Below are positions 40,240 to 52,016 of a stretch of 64,000 nucleotides of DNA, piece after piece. The DNA is taken from positions 1 to 64,000 of the forward strand of contig NZ_SCOH01000010.1 of the NCBI RefSeq assembly GCF_005503445.1. Reading direction: 5' to 3'. Under the pieces are notes generated by a model. The model was not told where the DNA came from and made no database searches. It saw nothing but the letters and a program-made list of their open reading frames with translations. The position numbers and the translations under genes were made by a program. Position 1 is the first letter of the stretch, and every line of letters starts with the position of its first letter. Origin of the DNA: Chitinivorax sp. B. GTDB lineage: Bacteria > Pseudomonadota > Gammaproteobacteria > Burkholderiales > SCOH01.

Positions 40240-43020
40240 ATGCTTCCTGCCCGTTTGCCGCTACCACGCTATCGCCATTCGCTTGTTGCCAAGCTGTTGC
40301 TGTTGCTTTGCGGTGCCATTGGGTTGGTATGGAGCCTCAACGAAACCGCCGCCTATTACTATTACTATCGTGAAGCCTACCAATACGGTACCGACAAGCT
40401 AATACAACAGGCGAAAGCGATTGCTGATGCTGAAAACCGCCGTGATCGACAAGCTGAATCCAACGTCCAAACCTTGTTGACCCGGTGGCAGCAGATCCTT
40501 GCTGTACCACAGGGTGCGCCATCGAATCCGCAAAGCAAACGGCTGCTCGCCCCCGGTCAAGTGGACACACCCAATCAGTCGGTCAGTGCTGCTTACGCCT
40601 TACTGGAACAATATAGCTTAGGAGGGTTTGGCGAGTATCTGGACAGTTTCGTCATCTTGCCCGGGCAAGGTGTAATCCTGCACCCACCTACCACGGCAGG
40701 TAGTCGTTATCCGGACCAACGGCAGGCAACGCTACAGACCTTATTGCAGATACCGGAAAGCAACAGCCTACGCTGGGGACCGCCCGAATTCGACCCACAA
40801 GTCGGTTGGCACCGATCGGTGGCTGCTGTCGATGCCCAAAGTGGTGCCATAGTAGGGCTGACCTACCGCATGGATGACCTGGTGGCGACCAAGCTGATGT
40901 ATGTGGAACCGGAGGCCATGCTGATTCAAAACAGTTCCGGTGCTTGGTGGCCATATTCTTCGCAAATCTTGCCACGGGATGTGGTGACACAACTGAAGCC
41001 TGCTTTACCAGATTGTACCCAACCCGCCTTGACAGAGATTGGTCAACACATTGTGGTATGCGCTCCCATCCATCGTCAGCAAAGCCAACTGCTGATGGTG
41101 TATTCCGTAGATCGACTTCGCCAGGAAATCCTGCAACCGATGACCGGCTGGCTACCGATCACACTGGCTGTTACCCTGGGTCTGGTGGGTTTGATGTATG
41201 CCATTTTGCGTCGTTATCTGTCACGTCCGCTAAAGCATTTTGTCACGGTGATTGATGGCATGGCACCCACTAATCTCAAGCCGCGTCTGCCAGAGGGGCG
41301 CGACGACGAGTTGGGCCGTATTGCACGTGCCTACAACGGCTTACTGTCCACCATTACCGCTCACTATGAAACGCTGGAAAACAGAGTCAACGAACGTACC
41401 CGGGAGTTGGATCAAGCTAAGCAACGGGCAGAAGTTGCCAACCAACGCAAGAGCGAACACATCACCAGTATCAGTCATGAAATCCGTACACCACTGAATG
41501 GCATCGTAGGTGCATTGGGTCTGTTACAACATGCTGCACTGACTACCGACCAGCACGATCTGGTAGATACGGCTATGAAGTGCTCAGGTTATTTATTGGG
41601 CATCATCAATAACTTGCTTGATTTTTCTCGAATCGAAGCTGGGCAGATGGCCTTGTCAATTGAACCGACACCACTGTTACCACTGCTGGACCAGGCCATG
41701 TTGACCATCCACCTGCGAGCCAGAGATCAAGGATTGACACTCAAAACGCTTGTCGATGCTAATGTGCCACTGGATGTACCATTGGATGCGCTTCGAGTGC
41801 GGCAAATCCTGATCAATCTGCTAGGCAATGCAGTCAAATTCACCGAAGCAGGTCATATCTATCTGCGGGTATCGGCAGACAGCGACAACCTTTACATTGT
41901 TGTAGAGGATTCCGGCCCAGGGATCCCTGTATCACACCATGCTCGGATCTTCGAGCCGTTTGTACAGGTTGCGCCACATCAGAATGGATCGGGTCTGGGA
42001 CTGGCCATTGCCACCAGCCTGGCCCAACTGATGGATGGCGCCATTACCCTGGATTCTCAGCCAGGCCATGGCGCCCGCTTCACCTTCAGTTTGCCGTTGC
42101 GTCATTTGACAGCGGCCCCATTACCTTTTGCTGGCCCTGTGGCAGCCCCTGCCAACTTGCACCCACAGCTGAAAAAATGGGGGCTCGCCCCCTCCCTTTC
42201 CGCAACAGGCCCGCTGGCTGCACCGGAGCTGGTGTTCCTACCAGGCCGCCTTTGGCATAGATTGATCGGTCTGTCAGTCGATGACACCAGCGATGGTGAT
42301 ACCAATCTGGCACCACCCTCTCCTTGGGCACTAAAAATACTGCTAGTGGATGACGTTGCCACCAACCGCGATATCGTTGGCAAGATGTTGCAGTACTTGG
42401 GGCATGAGGTAATCGCAGTCGATAGTGGCCTTGCTGCACTCGCAGCGGGTACAACACAAGCATTCGACCTGGTGTTGATGGATGTGCGGATGCCAGACAT
42501 GGATGGCTTGGAAACCACTAGACGCTGGCGCGACCCGGCTTCCGATCAGTTCGACAGCCAATGCCCAATCTTTGCACTGAGCGCAAATGCCCAACCGGGA
42601 GAGCGGGAACGAGTACGCAGTGCAGGTATGGACGAATATCTGGCCAAGCCGGTTACCATGCTACAGCTGGCTCAAGCCCTGGATCAGGCAGCGACCATGC
42701 AGCTGCGCCGAGGGATCACACCCTCAGCCAGTCAGCGCCTAAATCAGCCCATGCTCTCAGTAGCAAATGCAGCGACACATCATCGAATCATTGACGAGCT
42801 ACGGATACTGTACGCATCGGTAATTCAGTGTTTTGAAGCGCAGGATACAGCCCGATTGGCAGATGCGCTGCATGCACTTAAAGGATGCGCCGGACAGGCT
42901 GGTCTGGATGAAATTTGGCAAACCACTGCTCGGCTTGAGTATGATCTGGATGAGTCTGGTTTACCAAACGACCATCGGATCAATGATCTGGGTAGCTTGA
43001 TCGAACAGCAAGCTCGTTGA
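40240..43020 (+). CDS. Hybrid sensor histidine kinase with REC and Hpt domains (BarA/TorS-like)
   Basis: This 926-residue membrane kinase has TM1 at about 17-33 and a periplasmic sensor region at 34-300. TM2 is at 303-322 and HAMP at about 323-376. HisKA carries the phospho-acceptor His413 ([10 protein letters not shown]), and the ATPase domain has [15 protein letters not shown] and [14 protein letters not shown] receiver domain has phospho-acceptor Asp748 ([10 protein letters not shown]). The C-terminal Hpt has His878 ([13 protein letters not shown]). This is a full phosphorelay in one protein, as in BarA, TorS and EvgS. The convergent NarL-type regulator gene 10 bp downstream is the obvious partner, and the upstream RND pump a possible target. 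Confidence 0.93.
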   Translation: MLPARLPLPRYRHSLVAKLLLLLCGAIGLVWSLNETAAYYYYYREAYQYGTDKLIQQAKAIADAENRRDRQAESNVQTLLTRWQQILAVPQGAPSNPQSKRLLAPGQVDTPNQSVSAAYALLEQYSLGGFGEYLDSFVILPGQGVILHPPTTAGSRYPDQRQATLQTLLQIPESNSLRWGPPEFDPQVGWHRSVAAVDAQSGAIVGLTYRMDDLVATKLMYVEPEAMLIQNSSGAWWPYSSQILPRDVVTQLKPALPDCTQPALTEIGQHIVVCAPIHRQQSQLLMVYSVDRLRQEILQPMTGWLPITLAVTLGLVGLMYAILRRYLSRPLKHFVTVIDGMAPTNLKPRLPEGRDDELGRIARAYNGLLSTITAHYETLENRVNERTRELDQAKQRAEVANQRKSEHITSISHEIRTPLNGIVGALGLLQHAALTTDQHDLVDTAMKCSGYLLGIINNLLDFSRIEAGQMALSIEPTPLLPLLDQAMLTIHLRARDQGLTLKTLVDANVPLDVPLDALRVRQILINLLGNAVKFTEAGHIYLRVSADSDNLYIVVEDSGPGIPVSHHARIFEPFVQVAPHQNGSGLGLAIATSLAQLMDGAITLDSQPGHGARFTFSLPLRHLTAAPLPFAGPVAAPANLHPQLKKWGLAPSLSATGPLAAPELVFLPGRLWHRLIGLSVDDTSDGDTNLAPPSPWALKILLVDDVATNRDIVGKMLQYLGHEVIAVDSGLAALAAGTTQAFDLVLMDVRMPDMDGLETTRRWRDPASDQFDSQCPIFALSANAQPGERERVRSAGMDEYLAKPVTMLQLAQALDQAATMQLRRGITPSASQRLNQPMLSVANAATHHRIIDELRILYASVIQCFEAQDTARLADALHALKGCAGQAGLDEIWQTTARLEYDLDESGLPNDHRINDLGSLIEQQAR

Positions 43021-43030
43021 TGGCACGCCC

Positions 43031-43669
43031 TCACAACAAACCCAAGCGCTGTGCCCAGCCGACCAGCTCAGTCGCATTGTGTACATCCAATTTACGCATT
43101 AGGTTCAATCGGTGGGTTTCGACTGTTTTCAGACTGATTGACAGGCACTCGGCAATGTCTTTATTGCGATTGCCTTCGGCCACCAGTTTCAAGACCTGTC
43201 GCTCACGCAAGGTCAAGGTATCCGCTTCGCGACTGCCCCGTTCTTTCTGCAGTTGATCAACAGCCAGTGATGGGTCGATAAACGACCGTCCGATCTGTAC
43301 TGTCTGCAAGGCAGCCAGTAAGGTCTGCTGAGGGCTCTTCTTCAGTACATACCCATTGGCCCCTGCCTGTAAGGCTTCCTGTGCTTTATGTTCCGCCGAA
43401 TTGGCCGTGATGACCACGATCAGCAATGCCGGCCAACGTTTTTTCAACTGGGTGATGATATCGATACCATCCATTCCTGGCAGACCAAGATCCAACAGAA
43501 TCAAGTCTGGCAAATAATCCTGACAAGCCTTGTAGACTTGCAAGCCATCCTCCACCTGCCCAACTACTTCGTACTGCGAAAAGGGGCGCAACAGGTTTTT
43601 GATGCCTTCAATCAGCAAGGCATGATCTTCGACAATTAATACACGCATGGATGGTCTGTGCGGATTCAT
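43031..43669 (-). CDS. NarL/LuxR-family response regulator (UvrY-like)
   Basis: This 212-residue regulator has a receiver domain at about 8-125 with phospho-acceptor Asp60 (LILLDLGLPGMDG) and the acidic pair near Glu14-Asp15. A LuxR-type helix-turn-helix lies at about 150-212 (LTLRERQVLKLVAEGNRNKDI, with KTVETHRLNLMRKL as recognition helix). It is convergent with the hybrid kinase gene and 10 bp away, so the two form a BarA-UvrY-like pair. The start could be 43669 or 43648; neither has a strong ribosome-binding site. A palindromic candidate operator lies 21 bp upstream, suggesting autoregulation. Confidence 0.9.
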   Translation of the reverse strand: MNPHRPSMRVLIVEDHALLIEGIKNLLRPFSQYEVVGQVEDGLQVYKACQDYLPDLILLDLGLPGMDGIDIITQLKKRWPALLIVVITANSAEHKAQEALQAGANGYVLKKSPQQTLLAALQTVQIGRSFIDPSLAVDQLQKERGSREADTLTLRERQVLKLVAEGNRNKDIAECLSISLKTVETHRLNLMRKLDVHNATELVGWAQRLGLL

Positions 43670-43689
43670 AAGTCATTCACTTGGAAATT

Positions 43690-43705
43690 TCAGGTTATCA
43701 CCTGA
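43690..43705. promoter_or_regulatory. Palindromic candidate operator, copy 2
   Basis: TCAGGTTATCACCTGA differs by one base from the perfect palindrome at 35000-35015. It sits 21 bp before the response-regulator start and 330 bp before the TolC-like gene. The interval 43670-44033 is otherwise without a gene. Confidence 0.5.
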
Positions 43706-44033
43706 TGTAGCCGCAACTCTTGGTCGCCAATAATTCACCCCACATACAACAACCTATCGGCCTCGCATAGCATCGCGGCACGGGCAAATCATATTCACAC
43801 ATGCGGAATGACAACTCAATACTGATTCACCCGAGCAGGCTACTCAATCGCTTGCAACGCTCATTCATCCCTTACCAAGAAAAAGTCATGCGGTGTTTAT
43901 CCCATTCTACTCGCCTGGCGACGTATACAGCGCCAGAGCATAACCTTACACATTTGGCCAATGGCATTGGCGGGACAGGTGCCGCGTTGTGGCACACCAA
44001 TGGCGCACTCGTTCATCGGGACAGGCAACAACG

Positions 44034-45389
44034 ATGAAAACAACCGCTACGCGACACAATCAAGCACTTTGCAGCCTATGTTGCTTACTGGCCACCACAA
44101 CTGCCTGGTCTGGCGACCTGTTGTCCGCCTACCGCGACGCTCTGAAATACGATTCACAGCTGGCTGCCGCCCGTTACAGTATGGAAGCTGGCAAAGAAGG
44201 AGCTGTGCAAGGGCGTTCGCAATTGTTGCCACAGGTGGAAGCATCAGCTGAGGGTAGTCGCAGTTGGATACATTATGTTCCGGGAAATAATGTTCCTGGT
44301 CAGCTTGAAACCAAGGACAGTAACGGCAATAAATATGATGGTGCAATCAGTGCCCAGCAGCCTATTTTCCGTGCACAAAACCTGACGACCTATGAACAAG
44401 GCAAGTTGGGCGCGCAAGCTTCGGAGCTGCAATACCATATCGCCGAACAGCAATTGATGCTGCGTGTTGCCAAAGCTTATTTTGATGTATTGCAAGCTCG
44501 CGATGCTGTCACTGTTGCTGCATCCCAAAAAGAAGCGTTCTTCGAGCAGTTGGCACAAGCGAAGAAGCGTTTCCAAGTTGGTGTCGCGACGATTACCGAT
44601 ACCTATGAAGCACAATCCCGTTTTGATGCCACCAACGCACAGGAAATTGCTGCCCGTAACGATCTGGAAGTGAAGACCAATGCCCTGCGCCAACTGACGG
44701 GCACCAATCAGGATTGGATTGCGTCGCTGAACAGCAAAATGAAGCCAAGCCAGCCTGAACCAAAGGATCTGAATGTTTGGCAGGACATGGCAACCAGTGG
44801 CAACTTGGTATTGCGGGCTCAGCAATTGAACGAGCAAGTGGCAAAGTACGAAGTACAAAAAAATCGTCAGGCCCATTTGCCAACGCTGGACTTGGTTGGC
44901 CGGGTTGGCAAAACCTGGGATCAGGTCGGTGCGCGTAACGGTGGTACTGATCAAACCCGCGTAGCGTCAGTCGGTTTGCAGCTGAATGTGCCGATCTATG
45001 CCGGTGGTGTATTGGATTCAAAAGTGCGCGAAGCCGCTGCCAATTATGAAAAGACCAAGCAGGATGTATTGACCACGCGTCGTAGTGTGGAACAGGACAC
45101 CAAGTCTGCTTTCCTGGGGGTCACCAGTGGTGCGGCGCAAGTTCAAGCACTGGAGCAAGCCCTGGTATCGGCACAGAGCCAATTGGATGCAACCAGGACT
45201 GGGCAACAGATTGGGGTGCGGACCAACGTGGATGTGTTGAACGCTCAGCAACAGTATTACCAAATCTATTCCAATTTGCTGCAAGCTCGATATGGCTATT
45301 TGCTGGCCAAGCTGAATCTGGCGTTCCAAGCAGGCCAATTGTCTGATACGGATCTGGCAGAGGTTAACCATCTCTTGGTCAGGCCATAA
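44034..45389 (+). CDS. TolC-family outer-membrane channel protein
   Basis: The 451-residue protein has an N-terminal secretion signal (ALCSLCCLLATTTAWSG) followed by TolC repeats. The first repeat begins DLLSAYRDALKYDSQLAAARY, as in TolC/PrtF proteins used by type I secretion and RND pumps. The second repeat contains VGLQLNVPIYAGGVLDSKVR and GVRTNVDVLNAQQQYYQIYS. It differs from the MacAB channel at 30.3 kb, so there are two TolC-like proteins in the window. It may serve the RND pump at 36-40 kb, which has no channel of its own. The start at 44034 gives a sensible signal peptide. Confidence 0.9.
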   Translation: MKTTATRHNQALCSLCCLLATTTAWSGDLLSAYRDALKYDSQLAAARYSMEAGKEGAVQGRSQLLPQVEASAEGSRSWIHYVPGNNVPGQLETKDSNGNKYDGAISAQQPIFRAQNLTTYEQGKLGAQASELQYHIAEQQLMLRVAKAYFDVLQARDAVTVAASQKEAFFEQLAQAKKRFQVGVATITDTYEAQSRFDATNAQEIAARNDLEVKTNALRQLTGTNQDWIASLNSKMKPSQPEPKDLNVWQDMATSGNLVLRAQQLNEQVAKYEVQKNRQAHLPTLDLVGRVGKTWDQVGARNGGTDQTRVASVGLQLNVPIYAGGVLDSKVREAAANYEKTKQDVLTTRRSVEQDTKSAFLGVTSGAAQVQALEQALVSAQSQLDATRTGQQIGVRTNVDVLNAQQQYYQIYSNLLQARYGYLLAKLNLAFQAGQLSDTDLAEVNHLLVRP

Positions 45390-45419
45390 GGGACAGCCAC
45401 AACAGCACAATATCCACAA

Positions 45420-45448
45420 AAAAATAGCAACCCGTATCACCGGGTTGC
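45420..45448 (-). terminator. Terminator of the M28 aminopeptidase gene
   Basis: The stem GCAACCCG / CGGGTTGC lies 35 bp after the minus-strand stop of the M28 gene and is followed on that strand by ATTTTTTT. On the plus strand it may also serve the TolC-like gene, with a weaker tail. Confidence 0.75.
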
Positions 45449-45482
45449 CATATTGTGCCGTTAAGGAATCAAGCGATTCACA

Positions 45483-47066
45483 TCAAGGCTTGGGTGTGGT
45501 GTAAGTACCAGACAGATTGTAGACCGATGCTTCGTAGCCACGCACCATGAGGTAAACATCACTGGTGGTCGGTACATTCACATTGCATGTCTCGGTACTA
45601 CCTGTCTTGTACGGACGGCAGTTGTATTGCGTGGTGGTGGGCGCTGCACCGATCCGGACGTAGAGATCTGCATCACCTGTACCAGTAATACTGGATTTGA
45701 AGGTGCTGCCACCCAGTGTCTTGAACGGGCCATAAGATTTGATAGCGCCTTTGGTCAGGCTGACATTCTGGTCTGAAATGGTTTTAACTTCACCGCCACC
45801 ACCGCCATCCCCATCGCTACCTAATTCAACCGCATAGGCCAACCCCAGTTTGGCAAACTTCAGCGCATGCAACGCCTGATCACCCATATTGGCCAGCGTA
45901 TCGTTAGTCGTGTGGATGTTCTTGTTACTACCACTGAACGATGACTCGAACGGCAGCGATGCAGGGAAACCCTGGTTGTACCAGGATGCATGATCCGAGC
46001 ACCCGTAACCACAACGATCGGAACCGATACGCAAGGTAGGCAGGTAGGCCTTGATCAGGTTTTCAAGGAAAGTGTTCTGCTGGGCATCGGTATAATCGGT
46101 GAAGATGTAGATGTCTGCGTCCGACCCCTTGAAGTTGGTCATATCAAGTTGCATGACACCGACTACATTCACACCATCTGCCTTGTACCTGGCCGCAATG
46201 TCTTTCGAACCACGCAGGCCGACTTCTTCTGCGGCATAAGCCATGAAAGAGATGGTGCGTTTCGGTTTGTAGTTATTGGCCATCATCACACGAATCACTT
46301 CCGTCATGCTGGCGATACCGGATGCATCGTCATCCGCACCTGGGGCGCGGGTATTTTCACCTGTGCCATTCAAGTTGATGGAGTCCTGGTGGCCACCCAG
46401 CACCACCACTTCACTCGCCATTTGCGGGTCGGAACCCTTGATGGTCATGATCACCGACTTCTGCAGCCAGCTATGGCTGAAGGTTTCCACCGTCACGTCC
46501 GTACGTGAGCCCGCCAGTTGCTTCCATTTGTTGAGGATGTAGTTCGAGCCCTTTACGCCGCCCTGGGTCTGGTAGTAACGATTCACAATGGCTGACAGGT
46601 CGCTGATCGTGGTGTAGATCGGCGCATCCTGCATCTGATTCAGCATGGGCGTCACAATGGCTTGATTGTCGATCTTGTAGCTGGGACGAGCCGTCAAAGC
46701 CATCACTGGCGTGCTCAATGAAGCGCGGGCCTCTTCCAGTGTGTTATGTGTAATGAAGCCACCACAACGGCGCATGAACATGTGCACCATGCCACCCATC
46801 GCACCCAGCTTCTCTTCATCCACTTCGATGACATGTACGGTTTCGTGCGGGATCGTCTTCATACCGGCCATCGGTTGAAGGCTGGTAGGAACAGTACTTT
46901 TCTCGATCAGTTTGATGTCGCTGTCCACGAAGCGCTGGAAGAGTTGATAGCCATCACTACCCACGGTAACGAATACCTTTTTGGAGGCCGGTGCCGGGTC
47001 GGCAGCATAGCTCACCCCAACTAGACTCAAGCCAAGCAACGCAGCACTAATGCAACTTAGTTTCAT
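45483..47066 (-). CDS. Secreted M28 zinc aminopeptidase with C-terminal PPC domain
   Basis: The 527-residue protein begins with a signal peptide (CISAALLGLSLVGVSYA) and an N-terminal propeptide-like region. The catalytic domain has the M28 zinc ligands in order: His (GGHQDSINLNG), Asp (GADDDASGI), Glu-Glu (YAAEEVGLRGS), Asp (QLDMTNFKG) and His (CSDHASWYNQG). It resembles Aeromonas/Vibrio leucyl aminopeptidases. A Gly/Asp linker (SDGDGGGGGE) leads to a C-terminal pre-peptidase domain with GTGDADLYVRIGAAPT and DVYLMVRGYEA. It is probably exported by type II secretion. GGAG lies 8 bases before the ATG. Confidence 0.92.
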   Translation of the reverse strand: MKLSCISAALLGLSLVGVSYAADPAPASKKVFVTVGSDGYQLFQRFVDSDIKLIEKSTVPTSLQPMAGMKTIPHETVHVIEVDEEKLGAMGGMVHMFMRRCGGFITHNTLEEARASLSTPVMALTARPSYKIDNQAIVTPMLNQMQDAPIYTTISDLSAIVNRYYQTQGGVKGSNYILNKWKQLAGSRTDVTVETFSHSWLQKSVIMTIKGSDPQMASEVVVLGGHQDSINLNGTGENTRAPGADDDASGIASMTEVIRVMMANNYKPKRTISFMAYAAEEVGLRGSKDIAARYKADGVNVVGVMQLDMTNFKGSDADIYIFTDYTDAQQNTFLENLIKAYLPTLRIGSDRCGYGCSDHASWYNQGFPASLPFESSFSGSNKNIHTTNDTLANMGDQALHALKFAKLGLAYAVELGSDGDGGGGGEVKTISDQNVSLTKGAIKSYGPFKTLGGSTFKSSITGTGDADLYVRIGAAPTTTQYNCRPYKTGSTETCNVNVPTTSDVYLMVRGYEASVYNLSGTYTTPKP

Positions 47067-47089
47067 TTATCGTTCTCCATAAAATCACA

Positions 47090-47116
47090 ATGGCGCGACC
47101 TGTCAGGCCGCGCCAT
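47090..47116 (-). terminator. Hairpin between the M4 and M28 protease genes
   Basis: The stem ATGGCGCG / CGCGCCAT with an 11-base middle lies between the stop of the M4 gene and the start of the M28 gene, followed on the minus strand by a modest T-run (ATTTTA). It may reduce read-through from the M4 gene into the M28 gene. Confidence 0.4.
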
Positions 47117-47163
47117 CTTTCTCCTGGCGGATCAGTCCGCCGTGTTTTTACGCTACGTTCTGA

Positions 47164-49481
<2,318 letters not shown>

Positions 49482-50279
49482 ATGTGGGAACGAATTCGCC
49501 AATATCGGCGTAACAAGATCATCAACGAATCCGTGCTACCGGAAAGCCTGTGGCAGTCGGTGTTGATGCGCCCATTGTTCACCGGGCTGCAGCCTGACGA
49601 ACGGCAGCACTTGAAAGAAAGGGTGATCTGGTTCTTGCATGAAAAAGCGGTATTTGGTGTCGGCGATTATCAATTGTCCGATCATCAGAAATTGACCATT
49701 GCCGCCCAAGCGTGCTTACCCATCATGAATCTGGATATCGACAGCTATCACGATTGGAAAACCGTGGTGGTTTACCCTACTGCATTTGTTACCCGTGACC
49801 CGGTACCAGACGCCATCGGGCTGGTACATGAAGATGCCCAGGTGCTTGCAGGTCAGGCACGCCATGATGGGCCGGTACTGCTCTCCTGGCCAGACAGTCG
49901 GGCAGCACCGGAACTGGACGGCCGTAATGTCGTGATCCATGAATTTGCCCATAAGCTGGATATGCGCAATGGTCGCGCAAACGGTTTTCCTCCGCTGCAC
50001 AAAGGAATGAGCGAATCAGCCTGGACACGACATTGGAAATGCGCTTACCTGGATTTCTGCGGCCGCCTGAACACCGATGATGCCCCTGCGATCGACGATT
50101 ACGCCGCCACGAATCCTGCGGAATTTTTCGCAGTACTGACCGAAGTGTTCTTTGAAACACCAGACGTCATTGCGGATACCTATCCTGCTGTTTATGACCA
50201 GTTGCAGCAGTTCTATAAGCAAAATACTCTGGCTCGCTTGCCACGACAGCTACCACCACAATGGGCAACGGGCCATTGA
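49482..50279 (+). CDS. mtfA: Zinc-dependent peptidase MtfA
   Basis: This 265-residue cytosolic protein has the same length as E. coli MtfA. The gluzincin motif HEFAH is at His153, Glu154 and His157 (VVIHEFAHKLDMRNG), with the distal Glu in NPAEFFAVLTEVFFE. In E. coli, MtfA binds the glucose repressor Mlc and relieves ptsG repression, and it has aminopeptidase activity. Whether Mlc exists here is unknown. The N-terminal helical part (LPESLWQSVLMRPLFTGLQP) and the mid-part YPTAFVTRD fit the family. The gene is convergent with the FadL-like gene. Confidence 0.92.
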   Translation: MWERIRQYRRNKIINESVLPESLWQSVLMRPLFTGLQPDERQHLKERVIWFLHEKAVFGVGDYQLSDHQKLTIAAQACLPIMNLDIDSYHDWKTVVVYPTAFVTRDPVPDAIGLVHEDAQVLAGQARHDGPVLLSWPDSRAAPELDGRNVVIHEFAHKLDMRNGRANGFPPLHKGMSESAWTRHWKCAYLDFCGRLNTDDAPAIDDYAATNPAEFFAVLTEVFFETPDVIADTYPAVYDQLQQFYKQNTLARLPRQLPPQWATGH

Positions 50280-50315
50280 ACGGAAACCATGATTTGGATA
50301 CCGCCGATTGCCTTG

Positions 50316-51944
50316 TCAGAATCGTTTTCGCACGGTCACACCAGCTGCATCAATCTTCAACCCTGCAGTGACCCGTTCGCCAGCATAAGGGTTGTAGACC
50401 ACATTCAACAGATTGGTGCAATTGAGTTTGCAACTGGTATTCGGTTCAGCGGTGTGACGGGTTTTCATCATCGACATGGTCGCATCGATCACCGTGTCTT
50501 TATCCACCATGAAACCCACGCCGATTCCCCACAACATCGCATCAGTCAACGGGCCAATGGTATCGAAGGCTTCCGGCCCGATCGAGCTACGGCGATATTC
50601 TCCACCCAGTCTCAACTGGAGGCGGCGTGTCACATCAACCTGTAAGCCCAATCCACCACTCCAGACACTTTTGGCCTTGAAAGGCATCTCCAACTTGCTG
50701 GCATCTGGATAACCAAATAACCGGGCCATTTGCAAGGCTGCCAGCTCGGTATCGAAATCGAAGGTCAACTTGTCCCATTTCCCCCAGTCAGTCCAGCTGG
50801 CATCTGCATTCAGTTGAATGCGTCCAAGCTTGAACTTGGTCCCGATCTGGAAATGGGCCGGGTTGGTCAATGACAGCGTAACGTTACCTTCCTCTTTCTC
50901 CGGAATTGATGTTGGCTGCGCCAAAGAAGTCAGGATGATCGGTCCAAGCGCCGAATTGCTGACACCACGGATGAATTCTCGAATGTTCGGATCATAGGTA
51001 ATCTTATAGGTACCCGTCATACGCATCCGACTTTCCGTCGAATACACCATCCCCAGTGAGAACCAGTCTGTCGGTTCCCAAAGCGTACCGATGGTAATGG
51101 TCGGATCTGCCGGTACAGTCACCTGAAAGTTCAGATTGGCAATCTTGCGAAATGGGTCCATCCGCCCTTTGTTACATAACCCGAACAGCACCGTATCGAT
51201 CGGGTTGCCCCCTTCGGGGCATAGGGCTTTTTGCAGTTGGCCAACCAGAGCAATCAGCTGATTGGGCGCACGAAAATCCGTATCAATAGCCACTGCATGA
51301 TGTGCCAACGAAGTCGTCAAACCAAACGACCAAGCATCGTTGACCTTATAACCCATCGATGGCACGAAGTAATTGAATCGCTGCAGTACAACAGTTCGAC
51401 CACCAAATCTCGCCGGTTCATCATCACCGCGCCGCGAACGATCAAAGGTGATGAATTGAGACGCGTATGGCATGAAAGCATAGGTAAAGCGCGATTCCGG
51501 ATCATTGTAGGAATATCCGCTCAGTGGTGCAGGAATGAGCGGTAGATTGGGGCGCGACAAGCCACGACCCGGAATATAAATCGCATGCTGATCTGACGTA
51601 CTGCGCGTACCCAATACCGGGTCTTCCTTGAAGCCAAAGATCCCTTCCCAGTTTTCCGGTGCTTCAAATTCAGCAGAGTTACGGATGCGCGCCAGTAGAA
51701 TGGTCAGATCATGGTGTTTGCCTTTCAGCTTGGTGAGCGCTGCCGGGTTGTAATGCACCGCCTCAATGCCGCCAGGATCCGCCGTCACCGCATTACCCAA
51801 CGACATCGCACGAATGCTGACACCAACATTTTCGCTAAGCGCCGCCCAGGATAGACTGGGCATGGCCAACAGTGCAGATGCCGCCCAAGACAGGCAGGCA
51901 GGCCCGAGTATTGCCCGCTGTCTGACACAATCCTGGCCAGCCAT
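50316..51944 (-). CDS. OmpP1/FadL-like outer-membrane barrel protein
   Basis: The 542-residue protein has a signal peptide (ACLSWAASALLAMPSLSWAA), then the FadL/OmpP1 N-terminal pattern AMSLGNAVTADPGGIEAVHY, followed by NPAALTKLKGK. The rest is a 14-strand-type barrel ending in Arg-Phe. FadL proteins take up long-chain fatty acids or other hydrophobic molecules. It is the last gene of the four-gene cluster with the C39 peptidase and a DUF6160-like protein, starting 72 bp after the second barrel gene. This argues for a role other than plain fatty-acid uptake. The start at 51944 is preferred because GGAAAAA precedes it; the longest frame starts at 52001. Confidence 0.8.
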   Translation of the reverse strand: MAGQDCVRQRAILGPACLSWAASALLAMPSLSWAALSENVGVSIRAMSLGNAVTADPGGIEAVHYNPAALTKLKGKHHDLTILLARIRNSAEFEAPENWEGIFGFKEDPVLGTRSTSDQHAIYIPGRGLSRPNLPLIPAPLSGYSYNDPESRFTYAFMPYASQFITFDRSRRGDDEPARFGGRTVVLQRFNYFVPSMGYKVNDAWSFGLTTSLAHHAVAIDTDFRAPNQLIALVGQLQKALCPEGGNPIDTVLFGLCNKGRMDPFRKIANLNFQVTVPADPTITIGTLWEPTDWFSLGMVYSTESRMRMTGTYKITYDPNIREFIRGVSNSALGPIILTSLAQPTSIPEKEEGNVTLSLTNPAHFQIGTKFKLGRIQLNADASWTDWGKWDKLTFDFDTELAALQMARLFGYPDASKLEMPFKAKSVWSGGLGLQVDVTRRLQLRLGGEYRRSSIGPEAFDTIGPLTDAMLWGIGVGFMVDKDTVIDATMSMMKTRHTAEPNTSCKLNCTNLLNVVYNPYAGERVTAGLKIDAAGVTVRKRF

Positions 51945-52016
51945 TTTTTCCAGCCCAGCACGGGCATGTCGCCATCGCGATGCAATCGAGCACAGAGACA
52001 TGAGCTGATGCCCCGA

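Noticed and set aside
43801-44037. 78-residue plus-strand open frame before the TolC-like gene
   Set aside because: It lacks a ribosome-binding site and overlaps the better-supported start of the TolC-like gene.
44244-44954. 236-residue minus-strand open frame
   Set aside because: Antisense to the TolC-like gene, with no start context or family match.
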